Below are positions 5,776 through 14,854 of a stretch of 41,777 bases of DNA, in pieces. The stretch is from an uncultured Pigmentiphaga sp. (GTDB lineage: Bacteria; Pseudomonadota; Gammaproteobacteria; Burkholderiales; Burkholderiaceae_B). Location: positions 1-41,777 of the forward strand of contig CALAGD010000105.1 in assembly GCA_937891425.1 (NCBI GenBank). Direction: 5' to 3'. How positions within the stretch are numbered: the stretch's first letter is position 1; each line of letters begins with the position of its first letter. The notes under the pieces are model-generated. The model ran no database searches, was not told the DNA's origin, and worked only from the letters and a program-made list of their open reading frames with translations. The translations under genes were made by a program, and so were the position numbers.

Positions 5776-8522
5776 CCATGCAGAGTCTCGCAGTCCAGAT
5801 CCGCGGCCTGTACCACGATTACGGCAGGACCCGGGCGCTCGACCACATCGAGCTCGACATCCCCACGGGGGCGATGGTAGGACTGATCGGCCCTGACGGC
5901 GTGGGCAAGTCGACCCTGCTGTCACTGATCGCGGGCGCACGGGCCATCCAGACCGGCAGCATCATGGTGCTGGGTGGCGATCTGCGCGACGCGCGGCAGA
6001 GGGCCGCGATCTGTCCGCGCATTGCCTACATGCCTCAGGGGCTGGGACGCAACCTGTATCCCACGCTGTCGGTCGAGGAAAACCTGCAGTTCTTCGGCAG
6101 ATTGTTCGGACATGATGCGCGGGAGCGCCGGCGCCGCATCGATCTGCTCACGCAAAGCACCGGGCTGTACCCGTTCCTGGGGCGCCCCGCCGGCAAGCTT
6201 TCGGGCGGCATGAAGCAGAAACTGGGGCTGTGCTGCGCACTGATCCACGACCCTGACCTGCTGATACTTGATGAGCCCACTACCGGCGTCGATCCACTGG
6301 CACGCCGCCAGTTCTGGGACCTGATCGCACGGATCCGGGACGAGCGGCCCGGCATGACCGTGCTCGTGGCCACCGCATACATGGAAGAGGCCGAACGCAT
6401 CGAACAGCTGGTGGCGCTGGACGATGGCCGGATTCTCACCACCGGAAGTGCCGCCGAATTGCGGGCACAAACGGGCACGGACACGCTTGAAGATGCCTTC
6501 ATTGCCCTGCTACCCGAAGAAAGGCGCAGGCAGCACCACCCCGTGGTCATTCCGCCAGCGTCGGCCACGACCTCAGAAATAGCCATCGAAGCGAGCGACC
6601 TCACCATGCGCTTCGGCAGTTTTACTGCTGTCGATCATGTGAGCTTTCAGATCCGGCGCGGGGAAATCTTCGGTTTTCTGGGTTCGAACGGGTGCGGCAA
6701 GACCACCACCATGAAAATGCTTACCGGGCTACTGCCGGCGAGCGAGGGTGAGGCCTGGCTGTTCGGGCAGAAAGTCGACCCGGAAGACATGGCGACACGA
6801 CGGCGCGTGGGCTACATGGCCCAGAGCTTCTCGCTGTATGGCGAACTTACGGTCTGGCAGAACCTGAAGCTGCATGCCCAGCTGTTCCATGTGCCGCCTG
6901 ATGAAATGGCCGAGCGCATCGACGCCCTGGTGCAGCGCTTCGGCCTCGCCGACGTGCTGCACGCGTTGCCCAACGATCTCCCGTTGGGCATGCGCCAGCG
7001 GCTGTCGCTGGCGGTAGCAGTGGTGCACCGGCCCGACATCCTCATCCTGGACGAGCCAACTTCCGGTGTGGACCCCATCGCCCGCGACACATTCTGGCAG
7101 CTGATCGTCGACCTGGCGCGCCGCGACAACGTCACCATTTTCATCTCCACCCACTTCATGCGCGAGGCCGAGCGCTGCGATCGCATTTCGTTCATGCATG
7201 CGGGCCGGGTACTGGTGAGCGATACGCCCGATGGCATCAAGCAGCGGCGCGGCGTCGCTACCCTGGAAGATGCTTTCGTCGCTTACCTGGAAGACGCCAT
7301 GAAAGAGGGGCTGGAGCAGCCCGCGCAGGTCGGCCCTGCCCCGAAGGCCCCTGCCGTCGAGCCATCCAGCGCACGGCGCCCCGCTGACGTTACGCGCTTC
7401 AGCCTGGCACGCCTGCTGACCTACGCGCACGTGGAAACGCTGCAGCTGCAGCGCGACCCTGTGCGGCGGGCACTGGCGTTTCTCGGCACCATCGTGCTCA
7501 TGTTCATCATCAGCTATGGCATCAGCCTGGACGTGAATGATCTGCCCTACGCCGTGCTGGATCGGGATGACACCACGCTCAGCCGTGCCTATGCACTGAA
7601 CCTTTCCGGGTCGCGTTACTTCAGCGAACGTCCGCCCCTGGCCAACTATGCCGAACTCGATGCCCGCATGCGCAGCGGCGAGCTCGGCCTGGCCATCGAG
7701 ATTCCCCCGGGCTTCGCACGCGACGTGCAGCGCGGCGCGAACGTGCAGATCGGCGCCTGGATCGATGGGGCCAACCCGCAGCGGGCGGAAACCATCCTGG
7801 GCTATCTGCAGGGCATGCACCAGCAATGGCTGCTCGAGCTGGCGCGCCACCGCCTCGGCACCGAGGTGCCGCTGGGAGCGGCCACGATAGAGACGCGATT
7901 CCGTTACAACCCCGACATCCGGAGCCTTCCTGCCATCGTACCTGCGGTCATCCCGCTGCTGCTGCTCATCATTCCGGCCATGCTGGCGGCCCTGGCCATC
8001 GTGCGCGAGAAAGAACTGGGCTCGATCGTCAACTTCTACGTCACGCCCGTCAAACGCAGCGAGTTCCTGCTGGGCAAGCAGCTGCCCTACGTCGTCATCG
8101 GCATGCTGAACTATCTGATGATGGTGGCACTGGCGGTGACGGTGTTCGGCGTCCCGCTTACCGGCAGCTTCCTCACGCTCACCCTTGCCTCACTGGTGTT
8201 CGTGAGCTTCGCCACCGGCTTCGGGCTGTTCGCATCCAGCTTTACGCGCAGCCAGATCGCCGCCATGTTCCTGACGCTTGTGGGCACCATCCTGCCCACG
8301 ATCCAGTTCTCCGGGCTGATCAACCCGGTGTCGTCGCTCGAAGGCTTCGGCGCCATCATCGGTCACATCTACCCGGCAACCTACATGTTCACCATCAGCC
8401 GCGGGGTATTCGCCAAGGGACTCAATCTGTTCGAACTGGGCACGGCCATCTGGCCACTGCTGCTGTCGGTGCCGGTGATCCTGGCGCTGGCCATCCTGCT
8501 GCTGAAAAAGCAGGACAGGTAA
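5772..8522 (+). CDS. rbbA: RbbA-like double-ATPase ABC transporter fusion
   Basis: 916 residues, close to E. coli RbbA (about 911). Two ABC domains are fused to an ABC-2 membrane domain. ABC1 has Walker A GPDGVGKS (40-47), signature LSGGMKQKLGL and Walker B LLILDEPTTGVDP. ABC2 has Walker A GSNGCGKT (304-311), a degenerate signature LPLGMRQRLSL and Walker B ILILDEPTSGVDP. The degenerate second signature is, from memory, shared with RbbA. From about residue 540 come a periplasmic segment and several hydrophobic helices. The GTG start at 5772 overlaps the adaptor stop (GTGA); an ATG two codons later is equally possible. E. coli RbbA is described as a ribosome-associated ATPase, but the operon context here argues for export together with the adaptor and permease. 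Confidence 0.88.
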   Translation: MTMQSLAVQIRGLYHDYGRTRALDHIELDIPTGAMVGLIGPDGVGKSTLLSLIAGARAIQTGSIMVLGGDLRDARQRAAICPRIAYMPQGLGRNLYPTLSVEENLQFFGRLFGHDARERRRRIDLLTQSTGLYPFLGRPAGKLSGGMKQKLGLCCALIHDPDLLILDEPTTGVDPLARRQFWDLIARIRDERPGMTVLVATAYMEEAERIEQLVALDDGRILTTGSAAELRAQTGTDTLEDAFIALLPEERRRQHHPVVIPPASATTSEIAIEASDLTMRFGSFTAVDHVSFQIRRGEIFGFLGSNGCGKTTTMKMLTGLLPASEGEAWLFGQKVDPEDMATRRRVGYMAQSFSLYGELTVWQNLKLHAQLFHVPPDEMAERIDALVQRFGLADVLHALPNDLPLGMRQRLSLAVAVVHRPDILILDEPTSGVDPIARDTFWQLIVDLARRDNVTIFISTHFMREAERCDRISFMHAGRVLVSDTPDGIKQRRGVATLEDAFVAYLEDAMKEGLEQPAQVGPAPKAPAVEPSSARRPADVTRFSLARLLTYAHVETLQLQRDPVRRALAFLGTIVLMFIISYGISLDVNDLPYAVLDRDDTTLSRAYALNLSGSRYFSERPPLANYAELDARMRSGELGLAIEIPPGFARDVQRGANVQIGAWIDGANPQRAETILGYLQGMHQQWLLELARHRLGTEVPLGAATIETRFRYNPDIRSLPAIVPAVIPLLLLIIPAMLAALAIVREKELGSIVNFYVTPVKRSEFLLGKQLPYVVIGMLNYLMMVALAVTVFGVPLTGSFLTLTLASLVFVSFATGFGLFASSFTRSQIAAMFLTLVGTILPTIQFSGLINPVSSLEGFGAIIGHIYPATYMFTISRGVFAKGLNLFELGTAIWPLLLSVPVILALAILLLKKQDR

Positions 8523-8548
8523 GCCCAACCGTTGCAACGGGAACTGCC

Positions 8549-9679
8549 ATGTGGAAGCACCGTCTGGCCAACATCCGCCGCCTTGGCATCAAAGAGCTCT
8601 GGAGCCTGTGGCGCGATCCGATGATGCTGGTGCTCATCGTGTACACGTTTACCGTGTCGGTATACACGGCTGCTACCGCCATGCCCGAGACGTTGCACCA
8701 CGCGGCCATTGCCATCGTCGATGAAGACCGTTCGCCCCTGAGCGCGCGGATCGCGTCGGCGTTCTACCCACCTTACTTCACCACGCCGCAGATGATCACG
8801 CTGGAGGAAGTGGATCCGGGCATGGACCATGGCCGGTTCACCTTCGTCCTTGACATTCCCCCGAACTTCCAGCGCGACGTGCTCGCGGGCAAACAGCCCG
8901 AGATCCAGCTGAACGTGGATGCCACTCGCATGTCGCAGGCCTTCGTGGGCGGCGGGCACGTGCAGCAGGTGGTGCAGCGGGAAGTCGCCGAGTTCGTGCA
9001 GCGGGTCCGGGCTGCTACCGAGCTGCCCATCGACCTTGCCGTACGCATGCGTTTCAACCCGTCGCTGGAACGCCCCTGGTTTGGTGCCATCATGGAGATC
9101 ATCTCGCTCGTGACGATGCTGTCGATCATCCTGACCGGCGCTGCGCTGATCCGTGAACGTGAGCACGGCACCATCGAGCATCTGCTGGTCATGCCGGTGA
9201 CACCCACCGAGATCATGCTGTCGAAGGTGTGGTCGATGGGCCTGGTTGTCCTGGTGGCCGCAGCACTGTCGCTGCATTTCGTGGTGCAGGGCTGGCTGCG
9301 CGTACACATCGAAGGCTCGGTCGCGCTTTTTCTCACTGGCGCTGCACTGCACCTGTTTGCCACGACCTCAATGGGCATCTTCTTCGCCACGCTGACGCGC
9401 AGCATGCCCCAGTTCGGTCTGCTGCTCATGCTGACTCTGGTGCCCATGCAGCTGCTCTCGGGTGCGACCACGCCCTACGAGAACATGCCCGAGCTGGTGC
9501 AGATCATCATGCTGGCAGCACCGACCACCCATTTCGTCGCCCTGGGACAGGCGATCCTGTATCGCAGCGCCGGCCTCGATGTGGTCTGGCCACAGTTCGC
9601 CGCCCTGCTTGCCATTGGCGCGGTGCTGTTCGCGATCTCGCTGCGGCGCTTCCGCACGGCGCTCAGCCGGATGGCGTGA
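8549..9679 (+). CDS. yhhJ: ABC-2 type permease (YhhJ-like)
   Basis: 376-residue inner-membrane permease. One N-terminal transmembrane helix (MMLVLIVYTFTVSVYTAA) precedes a large periplasmic loop, and a cluster of about five helices fills the C-terminal half. The conserved ABC-2 segment LIREREHGTIEHLLVMPVTP is present. It lacks an ATPase domain and presumably pairs with the membrane half of the preceding RbbA-like protein, to which it is similar in layout. The ATG at 8549 lies 26 bp after the rbbA stop. It is the last gene of the export operon and faces ychF tail-to-tail. The substrate is unknown; YhiI-RbbA-YhhJ systems have been suggested to export drugs or envelope components. Confidence 0.86.
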   Translation: MWKHRLANIRRLGIKELWSLWRDPMMLVLIVYTFTVSVYTAATAMPETLHHAAIAIVDEDRSPLSARIASAFYPPYFTTPQMITLEEVDPGMDHGRFTFVLDIPPNFQRDVLAGKQPEIQLNVDATRMSQAFVGGGHVQQVVQREVAEFVQRVRAATELPIDLAVRMRFNPSLERPWFGAIMEIISLVTMLSIILTGAALIREREHGTIEHLLVMPVTPTEIMLSKVWSMGLVVLVAAALSLHFVVQGWLRVHIEGSVALFLTGAALHLFATTSMGIFFATLTRSMPQFGLLLMLTLVPMQLLSGATTPYENMPELVQIIMLAAPTTHFVALGQAILYRSAGLDVVWPQFAALLAIGAVLFAISLRRFRTALSRMA

Positions 9680-9800
9680 CGCGGCTCCACGCAAGAAACG
9701 AAGCGCGCGCTCCGCCCGCCGCATCGTCCAATCTCCACCTGCACCAGCGCAGTCACTTGACGCAAGCAGGGCCGGGTAATCTCAAGCAATGCATGGAAAT

Positions 9801-9825
9801 GAAAAACCCCGGAACTTCCGGGGTT
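9801..9825 (-). terminator. intrinsic terminator of ychF
   Basis: Perfect stem AACCCCGGAA / TTCCGGGGTT (9805-9825) with a 1-nt centre. Read on the minus strand it is followed by a T-run from the A-tract at 9802-9806. It lies about 60 bp past the ychF stop. On the plus strand the tail is poor, so it serves ychF first and may only partly stop transcription from yhhJ. Confidence 0.75.
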
Positions 9826-9885
9826 CTGGCGCTGCTTCAGAGCTTCTGAGCCATCTTGCGACATGCTGAGAAATGGTGTGTCGGC

Positions 9886-10977
9886 TCAGACGTTGAACAG
9901 GAAGTTCAGGACATCGCCGTCCTGCACGATGTAGTCCTTGCCTTCCGAGCGCATCTTGCCCGCCTCGCGCGCCCCCTGCTCACCCTTGTACTGGATGAAG
10001 TCATCGAACGCGATGGTTTGCGCGCGAATGAAGCCGCGCTCGAAATCGGTATGGATGACGCCGGCCGCCTCAGGTGCGGTAGCTCCGACGCGGATGGTCC
10101 ACGCGCGCACTTCCTTCACGCCCGCGGTGAAATAGGTCTGCAGCCCGAGCAGCTTGTAGGCGGCGCGGATGAGACGGTTGAGGCCAGGCTCTTCCATGCC
10201 CATGTCGGCCAGGAAGATGGCCTTGTCTTCATCACCGAGCTCGGCGATTTCGGCTTCGATGGCCGCACAGATGGCAACCACCGGCGCGTTCTCGGCCGCC
10301 GCGTACTCGTTGAGACGGTCGAGCAGCGGGTTGTTGGTGAAGCCGCTTTCATTCACGTTGGCCACGTACATGGCGGGCTTGGCCGTGATGAAACCGAACG
10401 ACTTGAGGCGCAAGCGGTCTTCGGCATCCAGGTCAAGGCCGCGGATGGGTTTGCCCTGGTCGAGCTGGGCCTGGCAGCGTTCGAGCACGGCCACCAGCTT
10501 GGCGGCATCCTTGTCGCCGGCGCGGGCGGTCTTGCTGTGCCGCTGGATGGCCTTCTCGATGGTCTGCAGGTCGGCCAGCGCCAGTTCAGTATTGATGACC
10601 TCGATATCGGCAATGGGATCGACCCGGCCGGCCACGTGCACGACGTTGTCGTTCTCAAAGCAGCGTACGACCTGGATGATGGCGTCGGTTTCACGGATGT
10701 GCGCCAGGAACTGGTTGCCCAGGCCTTCGCCCTTGCTGGCGCCCGACACCAGACCGGCAATGTCGACAAACTCGACCACCGCCGGGACCACCCGCTCGGG
10801 CTTGACGATTTCCGCCAGCTGCGCAAGCCGCGGGTCGGGCACCTCGACAACGCCCACGTTGGGCTCGATGGTGCAGAACGGATAGTTTTCGGCTGCGATG
10901 CCTGCCTTGGTGAGCGCGTTGAATAGTGTTGATTTACCGACGTTGGGCAGACCGACGATGCCGCATTGCAGAGCCAT
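9886..10977 (-). CDS. ychF: redox-responsive ATPase YchF (Obg family)
   Basis: 363 residues, the usual YchF length. The P-loop GLPNVGKST at residues 9-17 and the switch region FVDIAGLVSGASKGEGLGNQ are canonical. The NKxD position is replaced by VANVNES, as expected for a family that prefers ATP to GTP. A helical insertion and a C-terminal TGS-like domain (GVIHTDFERGFIRAQ) follow. The protein binds the 70S ribosome and modulates the oxidative-stress response in E. coli. The start has AAGGAA upstream. On the minus strand TACAAT (11083-11078) could be its -10, though no good -35 is visible. It stands alone between convergent neighbours and ends in a clear terminator. Confidence 0.95.
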   Translation of the reverse strand: MALQCGIVGLPNVGKSTLFNALTKAGIAAENYPFCTIEPNVGVVEVPDPRLAQLAEIVKPERVVPAVVEFVDIAGLVSGASKGEGLGNQFLAHIRETDAIIQVVRCFENDNVVHVAGRVDPIADIEVINTELALADLQTIEKAIQRHSKTARAGDKDAAKLVAVLERCQAQLDQGKPIRGLDLDAEDRLRLKSFGFITAKPAMYVANVNESGFTNNPLLDRLNEYAAAENAPVVAICAAIEAEIAELGDEDKAIFLADMGMEEPGLNRLIRAAYKLLGLQTYFTAGVKEVRAWTIRVGATAPEAAGVIHTDFERGFIRAQTIAFDDFIQYKGEQGAREAGKMRSEGKDYIVQDGDVLNFLFNV

Positions 10978-11317
10978 GCAAGTTCCTTACGTTCGTCGCG
11001 CCCCGGCGTGCCATGTGGCTGCCGAAGGCGCACTCATGCGAAGCCAATGCTGTCAACTGATACAGGGATAACCGGTCATTGTACCGCCTGACGGCCTCTG
11101 ACCCGGCCGGGAAGACACATGGAGGCGGAGGGCCGCCTTTGCAAGCGGGAGACAAGCCTTGAACATTCGCAGCTGCCTCGGTAACCTAGCTTGCCCGATT
11201 CCCTGCCCGCCCCCGGGCAGCATCCGCCGCGCTGCGCGCTCGCGGGAGTACCGGCGCACGGTGCCCGAATCGCCCCATCACGACAATGAACATCGGTCCA
11301 GAGACAACCCATCGCCT
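10978..11317. other. divergent intergenic region between ychF and the aldolase-family gene
   Basis: 340 bp with no convincing gene. It must hold both promoters: ychF to the left (candidate -10 at 11083-11078, minus strand) and the aldolase-family gene to the right. Short open frames here have proline/arginine-rich composition typical of GC-rich non-coding DNA. I saw no strong palindrome or terminator. Confidence 0.5.
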
Positions 11318-12103
11318 ATGAACGCTTCACATCAGACCCCCGCACGACCCGCCGCCGTGGCCCAGGACGTTGACCCGCAGCTGCTGGCCGACCTGGTTGA
11401 CGCCAATCACATTCTCTTCAACGAGAAGGTGCTCGACGCCTTCGGCCATGTCAGCGTGCGCCATGACAAGGATCCGAACCGTTTTCTGCTGGCACGCAAC
11501 CTCGCGCCGGCGCTGGTCGAGGCGGAAGACATCATGGAATTCGACCTCGACGGCAACCCGTTGCACGGCGACGAACGCCGCCCCTACCTCGAGCGTTTCA
11601 TCCACGGCGAGATCTACCGTGCGCGGCCTGACGTCGTGGCAGTGGTGCACAGCCATTCGCCATCGGTCATTCCGTTTTCAGTGGTGAAGTCGACCAGACT
11701 CCGCCCCATATGTCACATGTGCGGATTCCTCGGACGTGGACCCGCCATCTTCGACATCCGCGACCATTTCGGCGACGGCACCGACCTGCTCATTCGCAAC
11801 AAGGAGATGGGTGCCGCCCTGGCGCGCGACCTGGGTCAGGACAACGTTGTGCTGATGCGCGGTCACGGCTCCACCACCGTGGCACCTTCGCTGCGCCTCG
11901 CGGTGTTCCGTGCCATCTACACGGAAGTGAACGCGCGCCTGCAAGCCACCGCCATGACGATGGGGCCGGTGACCTACCTGAGCGACGCCGAGGCCGAGGC
12001 GGTGCTGGAGATGCATGAAAGCCAGCTGCACCGGCCATGGGCCCTCTGGAAGGCAGCCGCGCAGGCAGGCCGCGAAGAGTACAAGAAAGCCCTTGGCCTG
12101 TAA
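11318..12103 (+). CDS. class II aldolase/adducin family protein
   Basis: 261 residues with the zinc-dependent class II aldolase/adducin fold. VVHSHS (His111, His113) and RGHGS (His183) supply the three metal histidines. Glu92, 19 residues before His111, matches the spacing of the catalytic Glu73 to His92 in L-fuculose-phosphate aldolase. Relatives include sugar-phosphate aldolases and HpcH-independent decarboxylase-like enzymes, so the substrate is open. I start at ATG 11318: the open frame upstream has no conserved sequence, and a weak AGAGA precedes this start. The remnant of an MFS transporter and an asparaginase follow on the same strand, suggesting a small catabolic locus that has lost its transporter. 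Confidence 0.83.
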   Translation: MNASHQTPARPAAVAQDVDPQLLADLVDANHILFNEKVLDAFGHVSVRHDKDPNRFLLARNLAPALVEAEDIMEFDLDGNPLHGDERRPYLERFIHGEIYRARPDVVAVVHSHSPSVIPFSVVKSTRLRPICHMCGFLGRGPAIFDIRDHFGDGTDLLIRNKEMGAALARDLGQDNVVLMRGHGSTTVAPSLRLAVFRAIYTEVNARLQATAMTMGPVTYLSDAEAEAVLEMHESQLHRPWALWKAAAQAGREEYKKALGL

Positions 12104-12120
12104 GGCCACCGGGGCGAGGC

Positions 12121-12399
12121 AGTGCCATCGGTCTGGTCGCCAGTGTCGGCACGGTCGCGGCGGGGCGTGTTTCCGGGCAGGTTGCGCGCAAGTACATCCT
12201 CGCCGCCATATACTGCATCCGTGGACTCGGCTTTTTCGCCCTGCTTGTGGTCACCGTGAAATGGGAGCTTCACGCTGCTGCCGCGATCGGCACAGCTGAC
12301 ATGTTGCTGTTGCTCGCTGCTCTGGTCTCCCGGCGCCTGCCCGCCTCCCGCACCGAGTTCATGCCCCGTCCAATGGCTTCGGCCACCGCCTCCTCCTGA
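12121..12399 (+). pseudogene. remnant of an MFS transporter
   Basis: In plus frame 1 the peptide from about 12124 reads AIGLVASVGTVAAGRVSGQV, then ARKYILAAIYCIRGLGFFAL and LVVTVKWELH. This closely resembles the loop between two central helices of MFS anion/monocarboxylate carriers (G-x-L-x-D-R-x-x-x-R-x-x-L-A-x-x-Y-x-x-R-G-L). There is no N-terminal half. The frame then jumps to a C-terminus-like TADMLLLLAALVSRRLPA and stops at 12399, as if most of the protein had been deleted. No start or ribosome site is evident. It fills the gap between the aldolase-family gene and asparaginase. Recognition is by pattern only. Confidence 0.55.
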
Positions 12400-12409
12400 A
12401 GTGAACGAC

Positions 12410-13444
12410 ATGTCCCTGCCTCGCATCGCTATCGGTTCCTTGGGCGGAACCATCAGCATGACCCCCGATGCCGCCGCCGGCGGCGTCGTACCCCGGCTCG
12501 GTGCCGCGGAACTGATTGCCTCCGTACCCGGTTTGGGCGCCGTTGCCGACATCAGCGCACACACCCTGTTTCAACTGCCCAGTGCCTCCATCGACATCCC
12601 CCAGGTGCTCGCGGCACTCGCCTGGGCGAAGGAGCAGGTCGAATCCGGGGCGCATGGTGTCGTGCTCACCCAAGGCACCGATAGCATCGAGGAAACGGCC
12701 TACCTGCTTGACCTGTACTGGCCCTGTGCGCAGCCACTGGTGGTAACCGGTGCCATGCGCGCTGCAGCCGCTGCAGGTGCCGAGGGCCCCGCCAACCTGC
12801 TGGGCGCGGCCATTACGGCGGCATCGGCGGCCAGTCGTGGGCGTGGCGTGCTGGTCGTCATGAATGACGAGATCCACCATGCGCGCTGGGTGCGGAAGAA
12901 TCATTCGCTCGCCGTACAGGCATTCGTCTCGCCCGAATGGGGCCCGGTCGGACGCATCGTGGAAGGTCGGGCCCGATACCTGACTGCCGCCGTACAGCGG
13001 CCCACTCCATTGCCCTGGCCGATCCCGCAAACACCAGCCCCCGCAGCAGGCTGGCCGCGCGTTGCCTTGCTCGAAACCTGGCTGGGCGATGACGGGCTAT
13101 TGGCGGAATTGGCGGTGCAACAGGGCTACGACGGCCTGGTCATTGCCGGTTTCGGGGCCGGACATGTCTCGTTTGCCTTTGCCGAACGCCTGGATGCCAT
13201 CTGCGCCCGCGTTCCGGTGGTCTTGGCCAGCCGTACCGCGGCCGGGCCCACCACACAGGCCACGTACGGATATGTCGGCTCGGAAATCGATGCGGTGCGC
13301 CGCGGCGCCCTCATGAGTGGCTGGCTGCCGGCGCGCAAGGCACGGCTGCTCCTCTGTGCCCTGCTGGCGCAGCAAACCCCGCGCGCGTCGCTGGCCGAGG
13401 TATGGCACGTTTACACTCAGGCACTCGGCGGCGATGCAGGTTAG
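12410..13444 (+). CDS. asparaginase (type I/II L-asparaginase fold)
   Basis: 344 residues from ATG 12410; a GTG at 12401 would add three. It converts L-asparagine to aspartate and ammonia. Both threonine signatures are present: GSLGGTISM with Thr14, and LTQGTDSIEET with Thr90-Asp91. I see no signal peptide, so it is probably cytoplasmic. The C-terminal domain (ATYGYVGSEIDAVRRGALM) fits the family. It follows the MFS remnant and is convergent with the CPBP protease gene: the two stop codons share the bases 13441-13444, leaving no room for a terminator. Asparaginases and the related glutaminases cannot be separated with confidence by eye. Confidence 0.88.
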   Translation: MSLPRIAIGSLGGTISMTPDAAAGGVVPRLGAAELIASVPGLGAVADISAHTLFQLPSASIDIPQVLAALAWAKEQVESGAHGVVLTQGTDSIEETAYLLDLYWPCAQPLVVTGAMRAAAAAGAEGPANLLGAAITAASAASRGRGVLVVMNDEIHHARWVRKNHSLAVQAFVSPEWGPVGRIVEGRARYLTAAVQRPTPLPWPIPQTPAPAAGWPRVALLETWLGDDGLLAELAVQQGYDGLVIAGFGAGHVSFAFAERLDAICARVPVVLASRTAAGPTTQATYGYVGSEIDAVRRGALMSGWLPARKARLLLCALLAQQTPRASLAEVWHVYTQALGGDAG

Positions 13445-14262
13445 GAAGTGGTCAGGCCCGCCTGCATCATCAGCCACACCACCGCGAGCGGGCCCGCATT
13501 GAACAGGCTGTGGGCCACCATGGAGGCGCCGATGCCGCTACGCACCCGCAGCCACCCGAGCACCAGCCCGGTGACCCACTGGGGCAGCACCAGGAACGGC
13601 AGCAACCACCACACCATCGAGCCCAGCGAGAAGTTCAAGAGGTGCAATATCGCGAAGATGGCTGACGCCAGATGGAATACCAGGGGAAAGATGCGGCGGT
13701 AACGCCGGTTCCAGAGCATGCTGAAGCGCACTCCCGGCAACAGCGGCAGCCATGGAAACGCAGGGGCGACTCGCGGCCGGGTTCCACGCCCATGGGGGCG
13801 CGGCAGTGCCACCAGGGCCAGCGATACGGCGAGAAAAATGCCCGTGTAAAGATCGCGCCCGTGGATCACGAGCAGGGAGAAGGCGGGAACGAGCCACAAA
13901 GCGGCGCCGGGCCGGCGCATGCCCAGACGGAACATCAGCTCTTCCATCAGCGGCGCCCACACCAGAGCCAGGAACCAGGGCAACACCATGGCATTGAAAC
14001 GGTGCGACGCGCCTGCCAGCATGGCCGCTGCCGCGGCCAGCGGCCCCAGCACGATGAAGTTGACGGCCCACAGCAGCAGTACCCAGCGCACGATCCGGCG
14101 CAGGTCGAGGCAGCCGAGCCAGTCGGCCGCGAGCGCGTGCATCGGCCGGCGCGGCAGCCGCGGCCCAAACGTGGGTCGGCGCACGAAACGAAGGAAATCG
14201 CGCAGCTCCGCACGCATCGTGTCGCGCGTGGGCCGAGGAGATGGACTAGCGGTTGCCTTCAT
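13441..14262 (-). CDS. CPBP (CAAX-protease-like) intramembrane peptidase
   Basis: 273-residue polytopic membrane protein. It carries the CPBP/Abi motif EELMFRLGMRR (EExxxR) and later histidines in FAILHLLNF and MVAHSLFNAG, which form the glutamate/histidine active site of Rce1-like proteases. About six to seven hydrophobic segments are visible. The start is uncertain: ATG 14262 overlaps the end of pth by 17 bp and no ribosome site is clear; ATG 14217 is the next option. The overlap suggests translational coupling with pth. Prokaryotic members may process prenylated or other membrane proteins; the substrate is unknown. Confidence 0.78.
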   Translation of the reverse strand: MKATASPSPRPTRDTMRAELRDFLRFVRRPTFGPRLPRRPMHALAADWLGCLDLRRIVRWVLLLWAVNFIVLGPLAAAAAMLAGASHRFNAMVLPWFLALVWAPLMEELMFRLGMRRPGAALWLVPAFSLLVIHGRDLYTGIFLAVSLALVALPRPHGRGTRPRVAPAFPWLPLLPGVRFSMLWNRRYRRIFPLVFHLASAIFAILHLLNFSLGSMVWWLLPFLVLPQWVTGLVLGWLRVRSGIGASMVAHSLFNAGPLAVVWLMMQAGLTTS

Positions 14263-14854
14263 GCAATTGCCGTATCGCCTGGTCGAACCTGCCTTCGAGC
14301 ACAGTGGGAACGATGGCACGTGCGCGTTCGATGGCGTCTTGAATGAGACCGAGCTCTTCTGCGCGCGGCGGATGCAGCACGTAATCGGCAACCGGTTGGG
14401 CCAGACCCGCCTGACGCGGGTGACCGATACCGATGCGCAAACGCCAGAAGGCAGGCGATCCCAGGGCCGACTGAATGTCGCGCAGGCCGTTGTGGCCGGC
14501 GTGCCCGCCGCCCTGCTTGAGCCGGGCCTGCCCCGGGGGAAGATCGAGCTCGTCGTGCACCACCAGGATCTCCTCGGGAGCAATGCGGTAGAAACGGGCG
14601 ATGGCGCCCACTGCCTGGCCCGACCGGTTCATGTAGGTGTTGGGCTTGATGAGGTGGATCTGCCGCCCATGCAGGGTGAACCTGGCCACGTGGCCGAAGA
14701 ACGAACGATCCAGCGCGAACGACGCATGGAAATCGTCGCAGAGGCGGTCGACCAGCCAGAATCCGGCATTGTGGCGGGTGCGTTCGTACTGGGTACCCGG
14801 GTTGCCGAGTCCGACGATGAGGCGCACAGGAGCATGAGACGACACGGACAGCAT
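14246..14854 (-). CDS. pth: peptidyl-tRNA hydrolase
   Basis: 202 residues. It recycles tRNA by cleaving peptidyl-tRNA released from stalled ribosomes. The family signature LIVGLGNPGTQYERTRHNAG is present with catalytic His28, as is GGHAGHNGLRDI. The start is slightly ambiguous: GAAAGG abuts ATG 14854, which is too close for an ideal ribosome site, whereas GTG 14845 would have about 9 bases of spacing. Neither choice affects the domain. It follows rplY, an order common in proteobacteria, with a terminator-like hairpin between them, so pth probably also has its own promoter in 14855-15006. Confidence 0.95.
   Translation of the reverse strand: MLSVSSHAPVRLIVGLGNPGTQYERTRHNAGFWLVDRLCDDFHASFALDRSFFGHVARFTLHGRQIHLIKPNTYMNRSGQAVGAIARFYRIAPEEILVVHDELDLPPGQARLKQGGGHAGHNGLRDIQSALGSPAFWRLRIGIGHPRQAGLAQPVADYVLHPPRAEELGLIQDAIERARAIVPTVLEGRFDQAIRQLHEGNR

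Noticed and set aside
7826..8548. Upstream extension of the yhhJ frame into rbbA
   Set aside because: Translation there is Arg/His/Gly-rich and out of frame with the conserved rbbA coding sequence; the real yhhJ start is ATG 8549.
14263..14583. N-terminal extension of the CPBP protease across pth
   Set aside because: The extension is an out-of-frame reading of the conserved pth sequence and has no membrane or domain character.
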